Positions 25,832 to 34,539 of a stretch of DNA of 41,865 nt are shown here, piece after piece. Made by a program: the position numbers and the translations under genes. The notes under the pieces were generated by a model, which was not told the DNA's origin, searched no databases, and worked only from the letters and a program-made list of their open reading frames with translations. The stretch lies in the NCBI GenBank assembly GCA_963922495.1, contig CAWUIH010000010.1, positions 1-41,865 on the forward strand, in the 5' to 3' direction. Positions within the stretch are counted from its first letter, which is position 1, and each line of letters begins with the position of its first letter. The stretch is from CAWUIH01 sp963922495. GTDB lineage: Bacteria > Pseudomonadota > Gammaproteobacteria > Coxiellales > Coxiellaceae.

Positions 25832-25911
25832 CGGCAGCTTTATCCGTTGATTGAGTACATGAAAGATGCCAATATTGAGCTAAATTTCTCAGAACTACAA
25901 GCTAAAACGTC

Positions 25912-26877
25912 ATGAACAGAGTTAAAACAGCCGTAATTGGTGTCGGATATTTAGGTAAATTTCATGCAGAAAAGTATGCACTACTGCCTGAAGCGGAGCT
26001 TATTGCTGTGTGTGATCTCGATCGAGAGCTGTGTGATCAGATAGCAAAAAAACTAAATGTATCCGCTTGTTATGATTACAAATCGCTTATCGGTAAGGTG
26101 GATGCAGTTAGCATCGCCACGCCAACGCCTCTGCACCATAAGATTGGACATTTTTTCTTAAGCCACGGCGTACACGTGCTGATGGAAAAACCTATTGCCA
26201 CCACCACTGAAGCGGCAGAAGACCTCATTAAAACCGCAAAAGCCAATCACTCGCTCCTGCAAGTCGGTCATCTTGAACGCTTTAATTCCGCCGTGAAAGC
26301 GGTTCGCCCCTGGATTAAAAGCCCACGGTTTATTGAATCATGGCGATTAGCCCCATTTCAACTGCGTGGTAGTGATGTCAATGTGGTGTTAGATTTGATG
26401 ATACACGATATCGATATTATTCAGTCAATCGTTCATCACGATATTCGTACGATTTCTGCCAATGGTGCATCGGTGTTATCCCGATTTATTGACATTGCCA
26501 ATGCCCGTATTGAATTCACTGACGGCTGTGTCGCCAATGTTACTGCCAGCCGCATTAATTTAAAAAAAGAACGCTCTTTACGTATTTTTCAACCAGATAA
26601 TTATATCAGTGTAGATATGGATCATAAAAAAATCGCATATCACCGCAAAGGAGATGCAGAGTTGTACCCTGGTATTCCCAACATCACCAGAGAAGTCGAA
26701 CGTTTTGAAGGCAGTGATGCCTTAAAGGACCAAATTAAATCTTTTCTTGATGCTATTATTCATCGTAAACAACCATTTGTAACCGGCGAAGATGGTAAAA
26801 AAGCATTGGCGATTGCACTAGAAATCACTGCCATCGTGTTGCGTGGTAACGAGGAATACCCTATTTCGAGTGCATAA
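25912..26877 (+). CDS. gnnA: Gfo/Idh/MocA-family NAD-dependent sugar dehydrogenase, probable UDP-GlcNAc 3-dehydrogenase
   Basis: The 321-residue protein has an N-terminal Rossmann fold (AVIGVGYLGKFHAEKY, glycines from residue 10), the catalytic EKPIAT motif with K93, and the active-site H165-D166 pair in DLMIHDIDII. This is the Gfo/Idh/MocA fold. GnnA of this family oxidises UDP-GlcNAc at C3; GnnB then transaminates it, giving the 2,3-diamino sugar found in Legionella lipid A. The function here is inferred from family and from the next gene, lpxB, which begins one base after this stop. No gnnB aminotransferase is in the window. The ATG has no clear ribosome site. Another oxidation of a nucleotide sugar is possible. 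Confidence 0.7.
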   Translation: MNRVKTAVIGVGYLGKFHAEKYALLPEAELIAVCDLDRELCDQIAKKLNVSACYDYKSLIGKVDAVSIATPTPLHHKIGHFFLSHGVHVLMEKPIATTTEAAEDLIKTAKANHSLLQVGHLERFNSAVKAVRPWIKSPRFIESWRLAPFQLRGSDVNVVLDLMIHDIDIIQSIVHHDIRTISANGASVLSRFIDIANARIEFTDGCVANVTASRINLKKERSLRIFQPDNYISVDMDHKKIAYHRKGDAELYPGIPNITREVERFEGSDALKDQIKSFLDAIIHRKQPFVTGEDGKKALAIALEITAIVLRGNEEYPISSA

Positions 26878-26878
26878 T

Positions 26879-28006
26879 ATGGAAAAAAAAATTATCATGG
26901 TGGCTGGAGAGGCTTCCGGCGATTTACTCGGTTCGCAACTCGCGCAACAACTACAATCAGCAGCGCCGGATATTCGAATACTGGGTATTGGCGGCCCTAA
27001 AATGCGTGCCGCTGGCGTCACTATCTTTTACGATGCTACAAAGTTGGCCGTTGTCGGTCTGTTTGAAATTCTCACGCACATCAAAGATATCTATCACGCC
27101 AAACGACTACTGAAACAGAAACTGCAAACTGAAAAACCTGACCTGGCTGTGTTTATTGACTATCCCGGTTTTAATCTACATATGGCGCGGTATGCTAAAA
27201 AAATAGGAATCCGCGTATTTTATTATGTTAGCCCACAAATTTGGGCATGGCGTTATCATCGTATTAAAAAAATCCGCCACGCAGTCGATTGTATGGCTGT
27301 ATTATTTGAATTTGAACAAAAAATTTATAAAAAAGAACAAGTTCCAGTACGATTTGTAGGGCATCCGATTGTGGACATTGCAAAACCTACTTTATCCCAA
27401 CAAGAAATACTTGAAAAATATCAGCTAAATTCAAAAAGTCCTATCATTGCACTATTACCTGGAAGTCGCCAAAATGAAATAAAAAAAATACTTCCTACTA
27501 TTATCGAGAGTGCCAAGGCTATTCAACAACAATTCCCTAATGTGCAATTTGTATTGCCTTTGGCTTCTAGCCTGACACCACAGCAAGTCACACCGTTGTT
27601 ATTTCCAGCAATAAAGCTGATTGAAAATGACAGCTACAACATTGTCAGTGTCTGTTCTGCTGCCATTGTGGCTTCGGGGACAGCAACACTGGAAATTGCA
27701 CTGCTTAAAGTACCGCTTGTGATTATTTACAAAACGTCACAGATAACCTATTGGCTAGCAAAATACATCGTCAAGCTAAGGCACATCGGACTGTGTAATA
27801 TTGTTGCCGAAAAAGAAGTCGCTCCCGAACTCATTCAAAATGCCGCCACTTCCAAAAATATTGCTGCTGAAATAAAACATTTACTCAACGATTCTGCTTA
27901 TTATCGGCGCCGCAAACAACAACTCGCTGTAGTAAGACAAAAACTGGGCAAAAGTGGTGCAGCATCGAAAGCTGCAAATGAGATTTTGAAACTTATTACT
28001 AGTTAA
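26879..28006 (+). CDS. lpxB: Lipid-A-disaccharide synthase
   Basis: LpxB, a GT19 glycosyltransferase at the inner membrane, joins lipid X to UDP-2,3-diacylglucosamine to form the lipid A disaccharide. The start is placed at the ATG at 26879 (MEKKIIMVAGEASGDLLGSQ), one base after the upstream stop; the longer frame from 26843 adds 12 atypical residues. Family motifs include VFIDYPGFNL, YYVSPQIWAWRYHRI, FVGHPIVD, LLPGSRQNEI and ASGTATLE. At 375 residues it is of normal length. It is coupled to the gnnA-like gene, and the rest of the lpx genes are elsewhere. Confidence 0.96.
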   Translation: MEKKIIMVAGEASGDLLGSQLAQQLQSAAPDIRILGIGGPKMRAAGVTIFYDATKLAVVGLFEILTHIKDIYHAKRLLKQKLQTEKPDLAVFIDYPGFNLHMARYAKKIGIRVFYYVSPQIWAWRYHRIKKIRHAVDCMAVLFEFEQKIYKKEQVPVRFVGHPIVDIAKPTLSQQEILEKYQLNSKSPIIALLPGSRQNEIKKILPTIIESAKAIQQQFPNVQFVLPLASSLTPQQVTPLLFPAIKLIENDSYNIVSVCSAAIVASGTATLEIALLKVPLVIIYKTSQITYWLAKYIVKLRHIGLCNIVAEKEVAPELIQNAATSKNIAAEIKHLLNDSAYYRRRKQQLAVVRQKLGKSGAASKAANEILKLITS

Positions 28007-28099
28007 TTTTTATGGCATCAACACTTTTAATTATGTTCATTCGCAATACTCATTAGTTTTTTGCAATTTTTAACAATACTTTAACCTCACTCTAATATA

Positions 28100-28579
28100 A
28101 TGTTCCTGAAAATAAATGTACCATATTAATTAGTCGAAAACACAGTTATTGTGCAGCGAGGTCAATCAGGTGCGACCACAATCTATGGCAAAATTGGTAA
28201 CCAGTTATTCCCACCTTTTATCCTAGAGAATCTACATATTTATTAAATCAAGGCGCTCCGCTACCTGAAGATTTTTTTGGTATAGAGACAAATATAGTCC
28301 TTACAAACCCGACCGAAAATAGAGATCCTTACGCGAAGCGTACCGCGGGCATTGTTAAAGTTCAGCTGATGATAAACACATTAACTAAGGAAAAAAAACA
28401 GCACTTTTTTCTGCAATATGTTCTGTGATAACAGCTTAAAACAAGAAAATATTTTATTTCTCCAATCCTTAGTTGACAACCTGAAAACACAGCTTGACTC
28501 AATTAGTACGGGCAAACGCCTGCAACTACAGCAACAATTTGAGTCCAAATCAAGACCCGTAACACATACCGCTCACTGA
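28100..28579 (+). pseudogene. Decayed gene with a nonsense codon and two frameshifts
   Basis: Three overlapping reading frames join into one protein-like sequence. Frame A begins with ATG at 28100 (MFLKINVPY), is stopped by TAA at 28127, and resumes as VENTVIVQRGQSGATTIYG up to about 28215. Frame B continues as YPRESTYLLNQGAPLPEDFF from 28219 and runs to TGA at 28426. Frame C continues as CDNSLKQENILFLQSLVDNL to TGA at 28577. Both switches occur at homopolymers (a T4 run near 28216, and A8/T6 runs at 28391-28410). The intact product would be about 155 residues, hydrophilic, of no family I recognise. The 670-base stretch between lpxB and the phosphatase otherwise contains nothing. Confidence 0.6.
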
Positions 28580-28621
28580 CAACGGTGAGGTGTTTTATTT
28601 ACACACTATGATATTTTTTCA

Positions 28622-28643
28622 GCCCTCTGTAAAAGCAGAGGGC
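28622..28643. terminator. Hairpin downstream of the HAD phosphatase gene
   Basis: GCCCTCTG and CAGAGGGC form a perfect 8-bp stem over the loop TAAAAG. It lies 36 bases past the phosphatase stop on the minus strand and is probably its terminator, although the sequence after it (TGAAAAAATATC) is A-rich rather than T-rich. Confidence 0.5.
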
Positions 28644-28678
28644 CGTATTCATAAGGATCGTAAGCCACTTGACAATAC

Positions 28679-29329
28679 TTAAGGTACATAATACATGTTG
28701 TCAGGATATTGATAGACTTTCTCAGCATAGCCACCCGCGAGATCACTTTTTTGATCACCCACATTCAATACGATGTCATAACCGAGTTTTTTTATTGCTT
28801 TTCGGGTACTTGCTTTAAAGTGAACTGCAGATTTATGGTGATAATTATCTGGCTTCAAATACAAATGGGTCCAATCTGTATACCCAGCATCCTGTAAGCT
28901 CTTGCTAGTCATATCACGCTCTTTTTCATACCGACCCGTAATAAAGAATATAGCAACCTTATGTTTTTTTGCAAATTTATAAATTTTTAAAGTTGGAATA
29001 ATAGCCGGATCATGAGCCTGATGTCCTTTCAAACTCACACTGCTAAAATCAACCGATTTCATAGCCGAAAAATTTGACAAAGACGTCTCATCGATATCTA
29101 ACACAATTGCTAATTTTTTGGGATGCTTCAATTTTTCATTTTGTTTAACACGCTGCTGCAAATATTTCATTGCTTTTGCGGCTACTTTATTAACATCAGA
29201 ATTATATTGCCCAGACTCGTGATAAGAAACAATTTGATGCTTTAATTGAGTTAAGTTCATATCTGGACGATGCGCTAGACTGACCAATGGTAGCACGCTC
29301 ATAATTACAACTGCTGTTTTTATTTTCAT
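28679..29329 (-). CDS. Secreted HAD-family acid phosphatase (class B/IIIB type)
   Basis: The protein has 216 residues from the ATG at 29329, chosen because AAGGAGAA lies just upstream and a signal peptide follows (MKIKTAVVIMSVLPLVSLAH); the frame extends 20 codons further without such features. The HAD motifs are IVLDIDETSLSN (nucleophile D78 and D80), FFITGR with the motif II threonine, a lysine-containing segment, and NVGDQKSDLAGG (motif IV). This is the layout of plant-like and bacterial IIIB acid phosphatases, which release phosphate from organic monoesters in the periplasm or outside the cell. It lies 74 bases downstream of thiDE on the same strand. Its export signal argues against a role in cytosolic thiamine synthesis; read-through from the operon is possible. 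Confidence 0.88.
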   Translation of the reverse strand: MKIKTAVVIMSVLPLVSLAHRPDMNLTQLKHQIVSYHESGQYNSDVNKVAAKAMKYLQQRVKQNEKLKHPKKLAIVLDIDETSLSNFSAMKSVDFSSVSLKGHQAHDPAIIPTLKIYKFAKKHKVAIFFITGRYEKERDMTSKSLQDAGYTDWTHLYLKPDNYHHKSAVHFKASTRKAIKKLGYDIVLNVGDQKSDLAGGYAEKVYQYPDNMYYVP

Positions 29330-29403
29330 TGATTTTTTCTCCTTGTTAATGATTTTGGAAATATCACCATAAAGCAACAAGAAAATCAATTCCGTAGTTA
29401 TAG

Positions 29404-30846
29404 CTACCGAGACTCGCTAAAGCGCTGTTGAAACTGCTCAACCGTCGCAAGTAAATTTTTAGATTTGGCAATAACAGATATCACTGCAACACTTTTAGCT
29501 CCAGCTGCCATAACCACGTCAAGGTTATTGAGATCAATTCCACCAATGGCCACCACCGGGCAAGTAACTATGTGTAACCACGATTTAAAGCGTTCTAAGC
29601 CTTGCGGTTGTATTCCCATTTTTTTAGTCAACGTTGGATAAATAGGACCGAATGCAATGTAAGATGGTTGGTGAGCATGAGCAATAGCGAGTTCGTGAAA
29701 ATTGTGGGTGCTGATTCCAAGGCGTAAACCAGCCTTGCAAATAGCTCCCAAATCAGCAGCGATGATATCCTCCTGACCTAAATGCACTCCATAAGCACGA
29801 TATTTAATCGCTAGTTTCCAGTGGTCGTTAATGAATAGCTTACTGTTGGGATAAGCTGTGGCCACGGTAATAGCGGCTGCAATTTCGGTCTCAAGATTTA
29901 TGGAAGCGGGAGTTTTAATTCGCAACTGAATTGACATCACCCCCATCGCGAGTAGCTGTTTTACTTTATTAGCACTATCAACAATAGGATAAAAACCCAA
30001 ATCACCACAACTCGGGAAAAAATATCTAACGTCAGTCGGTTTTGAAGTAATCCAAGGAAGATTTAGTGGATTATCCAATAATTTCTGATGGACAAAAAAT
30101 CCATCACTGGAACTAAGACGTATTCCTTGAGTGAGATACATTTTTGCTAAAACAATCGCATCAGTTAATCCACAGCCCACTGCTTGGGCCGCAGCAATTG
30201 CAGCGCTTAAAGTGCAACCAGTACCACGAACATTTTTTATCGCTAATGTTTCAGCAGTAATCCAAAATTCGTATTCTGCAGTCACGAAAAAATCACTTGA
30301 CCGATGACTGCCATGTCCACCTTTCAATAACACCGCCTTTGCTCCCCACTGCAATAAGCGATATGCTGCATCTCTTATATCTGCCAATGTAGATATTTTT
30401 TTATTTAAAAGCCTTTCTGCTTCGATAATATTCGGAGTTAATAGGGTGACATGGGGGATGATTAGTGCTTTTAAAGAACGCAAAATTTCTGCAGAAACGA
30501 AAGATTTTCCGGAGCTTGATGCTAACACCGGATCATACACAATTGGCCCATCATAACCTGTTAAATAATTTCCAATATACTGAATACTGGCAACACTCCC
30601 CAAGACACCGCATTTTATTGCTGCGGGTCGCAGTTGCTGCTGCAATGTGTCAATCTGCGCTGCGACAACCTCACCGGTGCATTCTGAGGTTGCATTAACA
30701 ATACCACTATTTTGAGCAGTCACTACTGTGATTACTGAACATCCGTGACAATTGAAATTACTAAATGTTAATAAATCGGCGGCAATACCTGCCCCACCTG
30801 AAGAATCAATTCCAGCTATGGTCCAAACAACTGGCTGCTTGCTCAT
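29404..30846 (-). CDS. thiDE: ThiD-ThiE fusion: HMP/HMP-P kinase and thiamine phosphate synthase
   Basis: The 480-residue protein joins two thiamine enzymes. Residues 1 to about 265 are the ribokinase-fold HMP-P kinase (TIAGIDSSGGAGIAADLLTF; GGHG; GTGCTLSAAIAAA as the ATP-binding anion hole). Residues from about 275 are the TIM-barrel thiamine phosphate synthase (FYPIVDSANKVKQLL; QLRIKTP; FINDHWKLA; YGVHLGQED; FGPIYPTLTKK; VAIGGIDLNN). It phosphorylates the pyrimidine and couples it to the thiazole phosphate. The start is the ATG at 30846 with AGGA upstream; the frame runs 11 codons higher into thiG. It is the last gene of the operon, ten bases after thiG. Confidence 0.95.
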   Translation of the reverse strand: MSKQPVVWTIAGIDSSGGAGIAADLLTFSNFNCHGCSVITVVTAQNSGIVNATSECTGEVVAAQIDTLQQQLRPAAIKCGVLGSVASIQYIGNYLTGYDGPIVYDPVLASSSGKSFVSAEILRSLKALIIPHVTLLTPNIIEAERLLNKKISTLADIRDAAYRLLQWGAKAVLLKGGHGSHRSSDFFVTAEYEFWITAETLAIKNVRGTGCTLSAAIAAAQAVGCGLTDAIVLAKMYLTQGIRLSSSDGFFVHQKLLDNPLNLPWITSKPTDVRYFFPSCGDLGFYPIVDSANKVKQLLAMGVMSIQLRIKTPASINLETEIAAAITVATAYPNSKLFINDHWKLAIKYRAYGVHLGQEDIIAADLGAICKAGLRLGISTHNFHELAIAHAHQPSYIAFGPIYPTLTKKMGIQPQGLERFKSWLHIVTCPVVAIGGIDLNNLDVVMAAGAKSVAVISVIAKSKNLLATVEQFQQRFSESR

Positions 30847-30856
30847 TATATGAATC

Positions 30857-31627
30857 CTAAAGCAGAATGGGTTTCCCAATGAGCGGTGTACTGGCTTGGG
30901 CGATATTGCGTTTGGGCATCATACCTGCTTCGAAAGCATCACGGCCAGCGTGTATCGCGGCATTGAAACTTTGTGCCATTTTGATAGGGTCAGGAGATAA
31001 TGCTACGGCAGAATTTAATAATACACCGTCATAACCCCACTCCATCACTTGCACTGCATCGGAAGGTTTACCAATCCCGGCATCTACAATTAGTATTTTA
31101 TCGCTAAAACGCTCCCGCAATAACTTCAATGCAAAAGGATTCATCAGTCCTTGACCACTACCGATGGGTGACGCCCACGGCATCAATACATTACAGCCAA
31201 CATCCACTAACCGCTGGCAACTAACTAAATCTTCCGTGCAATACGGAAAGACTTCAAACCCCAATGTTACTAATTTTTTAGCTGCTACAACCAGTTCAAA
31301 CAAATTCGGTTGTAATGTGTATTCATCGCCAATAACTTCTAATTTTACCCAATGCGTGCTAAAGACTTCACGCGCCATTTGTGCGGTGGTAATTGCCTCT
31401 TTTGCACTATAACAACCCGCTGTATTAGGTAACACTGTGCAATTAAGCTGTTGCAATAATTTCCAAAAATAATTTTCTTTACCTGCATTCATCTCTCGAC
31501 GCAATGATACGGTAACGATTTCTGTTGTTGAGGCGGTAATTGCGTCATGCAATAATTGTGGAGAAGGGTACAAAGCAGTCCCCAATATTAGGCGTGAATG
31601 CAAGGTTCTATCTAACAATTGCCACAT
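30857..31627 (-). CDS. thiG: Thiazole synthase
   Basis: ThiG forms the thiazole phosphate ring from deoxyxylulose phosphate, dehydroglycine and ThiS-thiocarboxylate. The 256 residues from ATG at 31627 give the typical N-terminus MWQLLDRTLHSRLILGTALY. GGAGG lies seven bases upstream of this ATG, and an upstream ATG at 31642 would overlap that ribosome site. The phosphate-binding and catalytic elements follow: VKLEVIGD with the Schiff-base lysine, MPWASPIGSGQG, IVDAGIGKPSDA and DGVLLNSAVALS. The gene starts two bases after thiS, and the two proteins act as a complex. Confidence 0.96.
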   Translation of the reverse strand: MWQLLDRTLHSRLILGTALYPSPQLLHDAITASTTEIVTVSLRREMNAGKENYFWKLLQQLNCTVLPNTAGCYSAKEAITTAQMAREVFSTHWVKLEVIGDEYTLQPNLFELVVAAKKLVTLGFEVFPYCTEDLVSCQRLVDVGCNVLMPWASPIGSGQGLMNPFALKLLRERFSDKILIVDAGIGKPSDAVQVMEWGYDGVLLNSAVALSPDPIKMAQSFNAAIHAGRDAFEAGMMPKRNIAQASTPLIGKPILL

Positions 31628-31629
31628 TT

Positions 31630-31833
31630 TCAACCTCCGCACATTGGGGTTACAATTTCAATACGATCACCCTCGCTGATAATAGTAGCTGCGTATTGAT
31701 CGCGCGCAACAAAACTTTCATTTAATGCAACAGCCAAATATTTTTTAAAAAAGTTATTTTGCTCTAAAAATTGTTGTAATGACAACGCCTCTGCAATCTG
31801 ACGTGGTTTACCGTTAACCTGTATCACTATCAT
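31630..31833 (-). CDS. thiS: Sulfur carrier protein ThiS
   Basis: ThiS is the ubiquitin-like carrier that brings sulfur as a C-terminal thiocarboxylate to ThiG. The 67-residue protein ends in MCGG, the diglycine tail needed for adenylation. The interior has VNGKPRQ and ALNESFVAR, normal for the family. ATG at 31833 overlaps the thiO stop as TGATG and has GAGGTG just upstream; a GTG one codon earlier is the alternative. The ThiF adenylyltransferase is not in the window. Confidence 0.94.
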   Translation of the reverse strand: MIVIQVNGKPRQIAEALSLQQFLEQNNFFKKYLAVALNESFVARDQYAATIISEGDRIEIVTPMCGG

Positions 31834-32849
31834 CACTCACCTCGTAATTGCTGAAATTTCTGTACCACTTCATCAACCATAGCAGGTGCAATCAAATATC
31901 CGTGCCTATAAAGACCGTTGATAGCTATAAAACTTTTGTTATGAATGATTCGTGGCATGTTATCATTAAGCGCTGGACGAATACCCACGGCTGTTTCAAT
32001 GATTCGGGCCTCCGCAAATGCAGGAATCATTGAATACAACGCTGATAGCAATTCTAAGGTCGTGCGAACTGAAATCGGTGAATCGTCTTCTGTTTCAATC
32101 TCACTCGCACCCAGCACATAGACATTATTTTCACGAGGGACAAGGTAAATTGGATAACGCGGGTGTAATAAACGAATTGGCCGTGTAATATTTATTTGTG
32201 GTGCATGCAAATAAATAATTTCGCCACGAACACCGCGTAAATCGGAAAAATGTTGCTTACCCATGAATCCGCGACAATCAATCACCATATCAAAACGGTA
32301 TGCTTTTGCGTTAGAGGTGATGCAATAAGGTTTCATATCGGTAACAATTTCGTTACTTCGCCAAACAACTTGCTGTTGTAATAAGCTGTGTTGCATCTTC
32401 TCTAGCAATAATTGTGTGTCAATATGTGCTTCATCCGGCAAATAAAAACCGTGAGTCAACGCAAGTTCCGCTTCCAAATGCTGAGGTAATGGTTGAATGT
32501 TATATTGTGGCAAGCGTTGCTGTAGCAGCGTCACCCACCGCTGTAATTCTGAGCTGTCTTGGGGGTGTGCCGTGACAATACTTCCTCGCTGCTGAAACAC
32601 GGTAGAATAATCCGTATTTTTCAATATTTGTGGCCAACGCTTAAGGCTCTTAACGCCTAAATCGACAATACGTTGATCCGCTTTCTCAATCTCTCCAAGT
32701 GGCGACAATAAGCCGGCTGCGACATAAGCTGCAGAATTCTTATTAGAAGCATTTCTTTCAAATAAGGTCACTTCAGCATTAAATTGCGCAACAAATTGCA
32801 GTGCAATCAGTCGCCCTAATAAACCAGCACCGGCAATGCCGATCTTCAT
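31833..32849 (-). CDS. thiO: Glycine oxidase ThiO
   Basis: ThiO is a flavoprotein that oxidises glycine to the imine used by ThiG, the oxygen-dependent alternative to ThiH. The 338 residues begin with the FAD dinucleotide motif (GIAGAGLLGRLIA, glycines 7, 9 and 12) and ERNA as the acidic end of strand 2. GLLSPLGE, DCRGFMG and the C-terminal GIRPALNDNMP and GLYRHGYLIAPAM belong to the DAO fold. It overlaps thiC upstream (ATGA) and thiS downstream (TGATG), so the operon is tightly coupled. Use of ThiO implies aerobic thiamine synthesis. Confidence 0.93.
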   Translation of the reverse strand: MKIGIAGAGLLGRLIALQFVAQFNAEVTLFERNASNKNSAAYVAAGLLSPLGEIEKADQRIVDLGVKSLKRWPQILKNTDYSTVFQQRGSIVTAHPQDSSELQRWVTLLQQRLPQYNIQPLPQHLEAELALTHGFYLPDEAHIDTQLLLEKMQHSLLQQQVVWRSNEIVTDMKPYCITSNAKAYRFDMVIDCRGFMGKQHFSDLRGVRGEIIYLHAPQINITRPIRLLHPRYPIYLVPRENNVYVLGASEIETEDDSPISVRTTLELLSALYSMIPAFAEARIIETAVGIRPALNDNMPRIIHNKSFIAINGLYRHGYLIAPAMVDEVVQKFQQLRGE

Positions 32850-34387
32850 TGAGATACCACGTCTGAGCTCTCTTCAACGGCCTCATGTGCATCCTGACTG
32901 ATACGATAAGCGCAATAATTTGGACCGCAAAGTGAACAAAATTTCGCATGTTTCGCAGAATCCTTGGGTAAATCTTCGTCGTGATAACGCCGCGCGGTTT
33001 CTGGATCAAGTGCTAGATTAAATTGATCTTCCCAACGAAATTCGTAACGCGCTTGCGACAATTTATCGTCACGCATTTTAGCACTAGGATGCCCTTTTGC
33101 TAAATCAGCAGCATGTGCTGCAATCTTATAAGCAATTAAACCATCTTTAACATCATTTTTCTTCGGCAAACCAAGATGTTCTTTAGGGGTGACGTAACAC
33201 AACAATGCACAGCCATACCAGCCAATCATTGCTGCACCAATACCACTAGTAATATGATCATATCCTGGAGCAATATCTGTCGTCAGGGGGCCAAGCGTAT
33301 AAAAAGGAGCTTCATGACACCACTCCAACTGTTTATCCATATTTTCTTTAATGAGATGCATCGGGATATGGCCAGGCCCTTCATTCATAACCTGGACATC
33401 GTGCTTCCAAGCGATTTGATTTAACTCACCTTGAGTTTTTAATTCTGCAAACTGGGCTGTGTCGTTGGCATCATCAATACATCCTGGGCGCAGGCCATCA
33501 CCGAGTGAAAAGCTAACGTCATAGGCGCGCATGATGTCGCAAATTTCTTCAAAATGTGTGTATAAAAAGTTTTGTTTCTTATGCACAGCACACCAATTCG
33601 CCATAATCGACCCACCACGAGAGACGATACCTGTGGTACGATTTTTTGTCAGTGGCAAGTATTCGAGTAAAACACCAGCATGCACGGTAAAGTAGTCAAC
33701 ACCTTGCTTCGCTTGATTCAACAACGATTCTCGATAGGCTTCCCAAGTCAGATCTTCCGGCTTACCGCCAACACGCTCCAGCGCTTCATAAATGGGTACG
33801 GTGCCAACGGGAACTGGAGAATTTCGTAGGATATATTCACGAGTTTCCGTAAGATTTTTTCCGGTAGACAAATCCATAATGGTGTCAGCCCCCCAGTAGG
33901 CCGCCCATGTCATTTTTTCAACTTCTTCCTCGATAGAAGAAGACAACACGGAATTTCCGATGTTGGCATTTACTTTCACGTGAAAATTTCGACCAATTAT
34001 CATTGGCTCTAATTCAGGATGAAAGATATTCGCAGGGATAATTGCGCGGTGGCTGGCGATCTCATCACGAACGAACGCTGGCGATACTTTTTCACGAATG
34101 GCAACGAATTCCATTTCCTGTGTAATCATACCCTTCTTAGCATACGCCAATTGTGTCACTGCGCCGTTGACGGCTGACCGATCGGCTATCCAATTTTTAC
34201 GAATAGGTTCTAGTCCTTTGAATACGTTCGTTTTAATTGCCTCATCACCATACGGACCTGACGTGTCGTAGACTTCTAGGGAATCGCCGTTACTCAATGA
34301 TATTTCGCGCACGCCGACACGAATATCAGGATAAATTTGACCATTTCGATATTTTTTTTGAGATGCTGGATAAAATGTTGTAGTCAC
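32846..34387 (-). CDS. thiC: HMP-P synthase ThiC
   Basis: ThiC is the radical-SAM enzyme that rearranges aminoimidazole ribotide to the pyrimidine phosphate. The iron-sulfur cluster ligands lie at the C-terminus in CSLCGPNYC (C484, C487, C492). The catalytic barrel contains MVNEGPGHIP-like VMNEGPGHIPMHL, LGPLTTDIAPGYDHI and GAAMIGWYGCALLCYVTP. At 513 residues it lacks the N-terminal extension of the E. coli form (631). The start is GTG at 34387, only two bases after the TPP riboswitch's last paired base, with GGAGGGA inside the riboswitch as its ribosome site. It heads the thiC-thiO-thiS-thiG-thiDE operon. Confidence 0.97.
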   Translation of the reverse strand: MTTTFYPASQKKYRNGQIYPDIRVGVREISLSNGDSLEVYDTSGPYGDEAIKTNVFKGLEPIRKNWIADRSAVNGAVTQLAYAKKGMITQEMEFVAIREKVSPAFVRDEIASHRAIIPANIFHPELEPMIIGRNFHVKVNANIGNSVLSSSIEEEVEKMTWAAYWGADTIMDLSTGKNLTETREYILRNSPVPVGTVPIYEALERVGGKPEDLTWEAYRESLLNQAKQGVDYFTVHAGVLLEYLPLTKNRTTGIVSRGGSIMANWCAVHKKQNFLYTHFEEICDIMRAYDVSFSLGDGLRPGCIDDANDTAQFAELKTQGELNQIAWKHDVQVMNEGPGHIPMHLIKENMDKQLEWCHEAPFYTLGPLTTDIAPGYDHITSGIGAAMIGWYGCALLCYVTPKEHLGLPKKNDVKDGLIAYKIAAHAADLAKGHPSAKMRDDKLSQARYEFRWEDQFNLALDPETARRYHDEDLPKDSAKHAKFCSLCGPNYCAYRISQDAHEAVEESSDVVSQ

Positions 34388-34388
34388 A

Positions 34389-34481
34389 CTCTTCCCTCCG
34401 CAAGGATTATCTTGTTACAGGTTCAACGGGTCCGGCTTTAACACCGTCTCAGCAATACATTCCATTGTGGCTCCCCGAGAG
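34389..34481 (-). promoter_or_regulatory. TPP riboswitch (THI element) controlling thiC translation
   Basis: On the minus strand the conserved blocks appear in order: CTCTCGGGGAGCC, GCTGAGACGG, GGACCCGTTGAACCTG, AGATAATCCTTG and CGGAGGGAAGAG. CTCT at the 5' end (34481-34478) pairs with AGAG (34392-34389) to close P1. The 3' strand of P1 holds GGAGGGA, which is also the ribosome-binding site of thiC, with GTG five bases beyond it. Ligand binding should hide the ribosome site, so control is by translation initiation; no separate terminator hairpin with a T-tract is seen between the aptamer and the start. Confidence 0.95.
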
Positions 34482-34489
34482 AAAGTTTG

Positions 34490-34517
34490 ATTATAAGGTA
34501 AGCTAAAAATTTTGCAA
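34490..34517 (-). promoter_or_regulatory. Promoter of the thiamine operon
   Basis: On the minus strand TTGCAA (34517-34512) and a perfect TATAAT (34495-34490) are 16 bases apart. Transcription should start within about ten bases of the riboswitch 5' end, leaving a leader that is nearly all aptamer. Confidence 0.75.
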
Positions 34518-34539
34518 TTTTTATAAAAAAACCATTATT

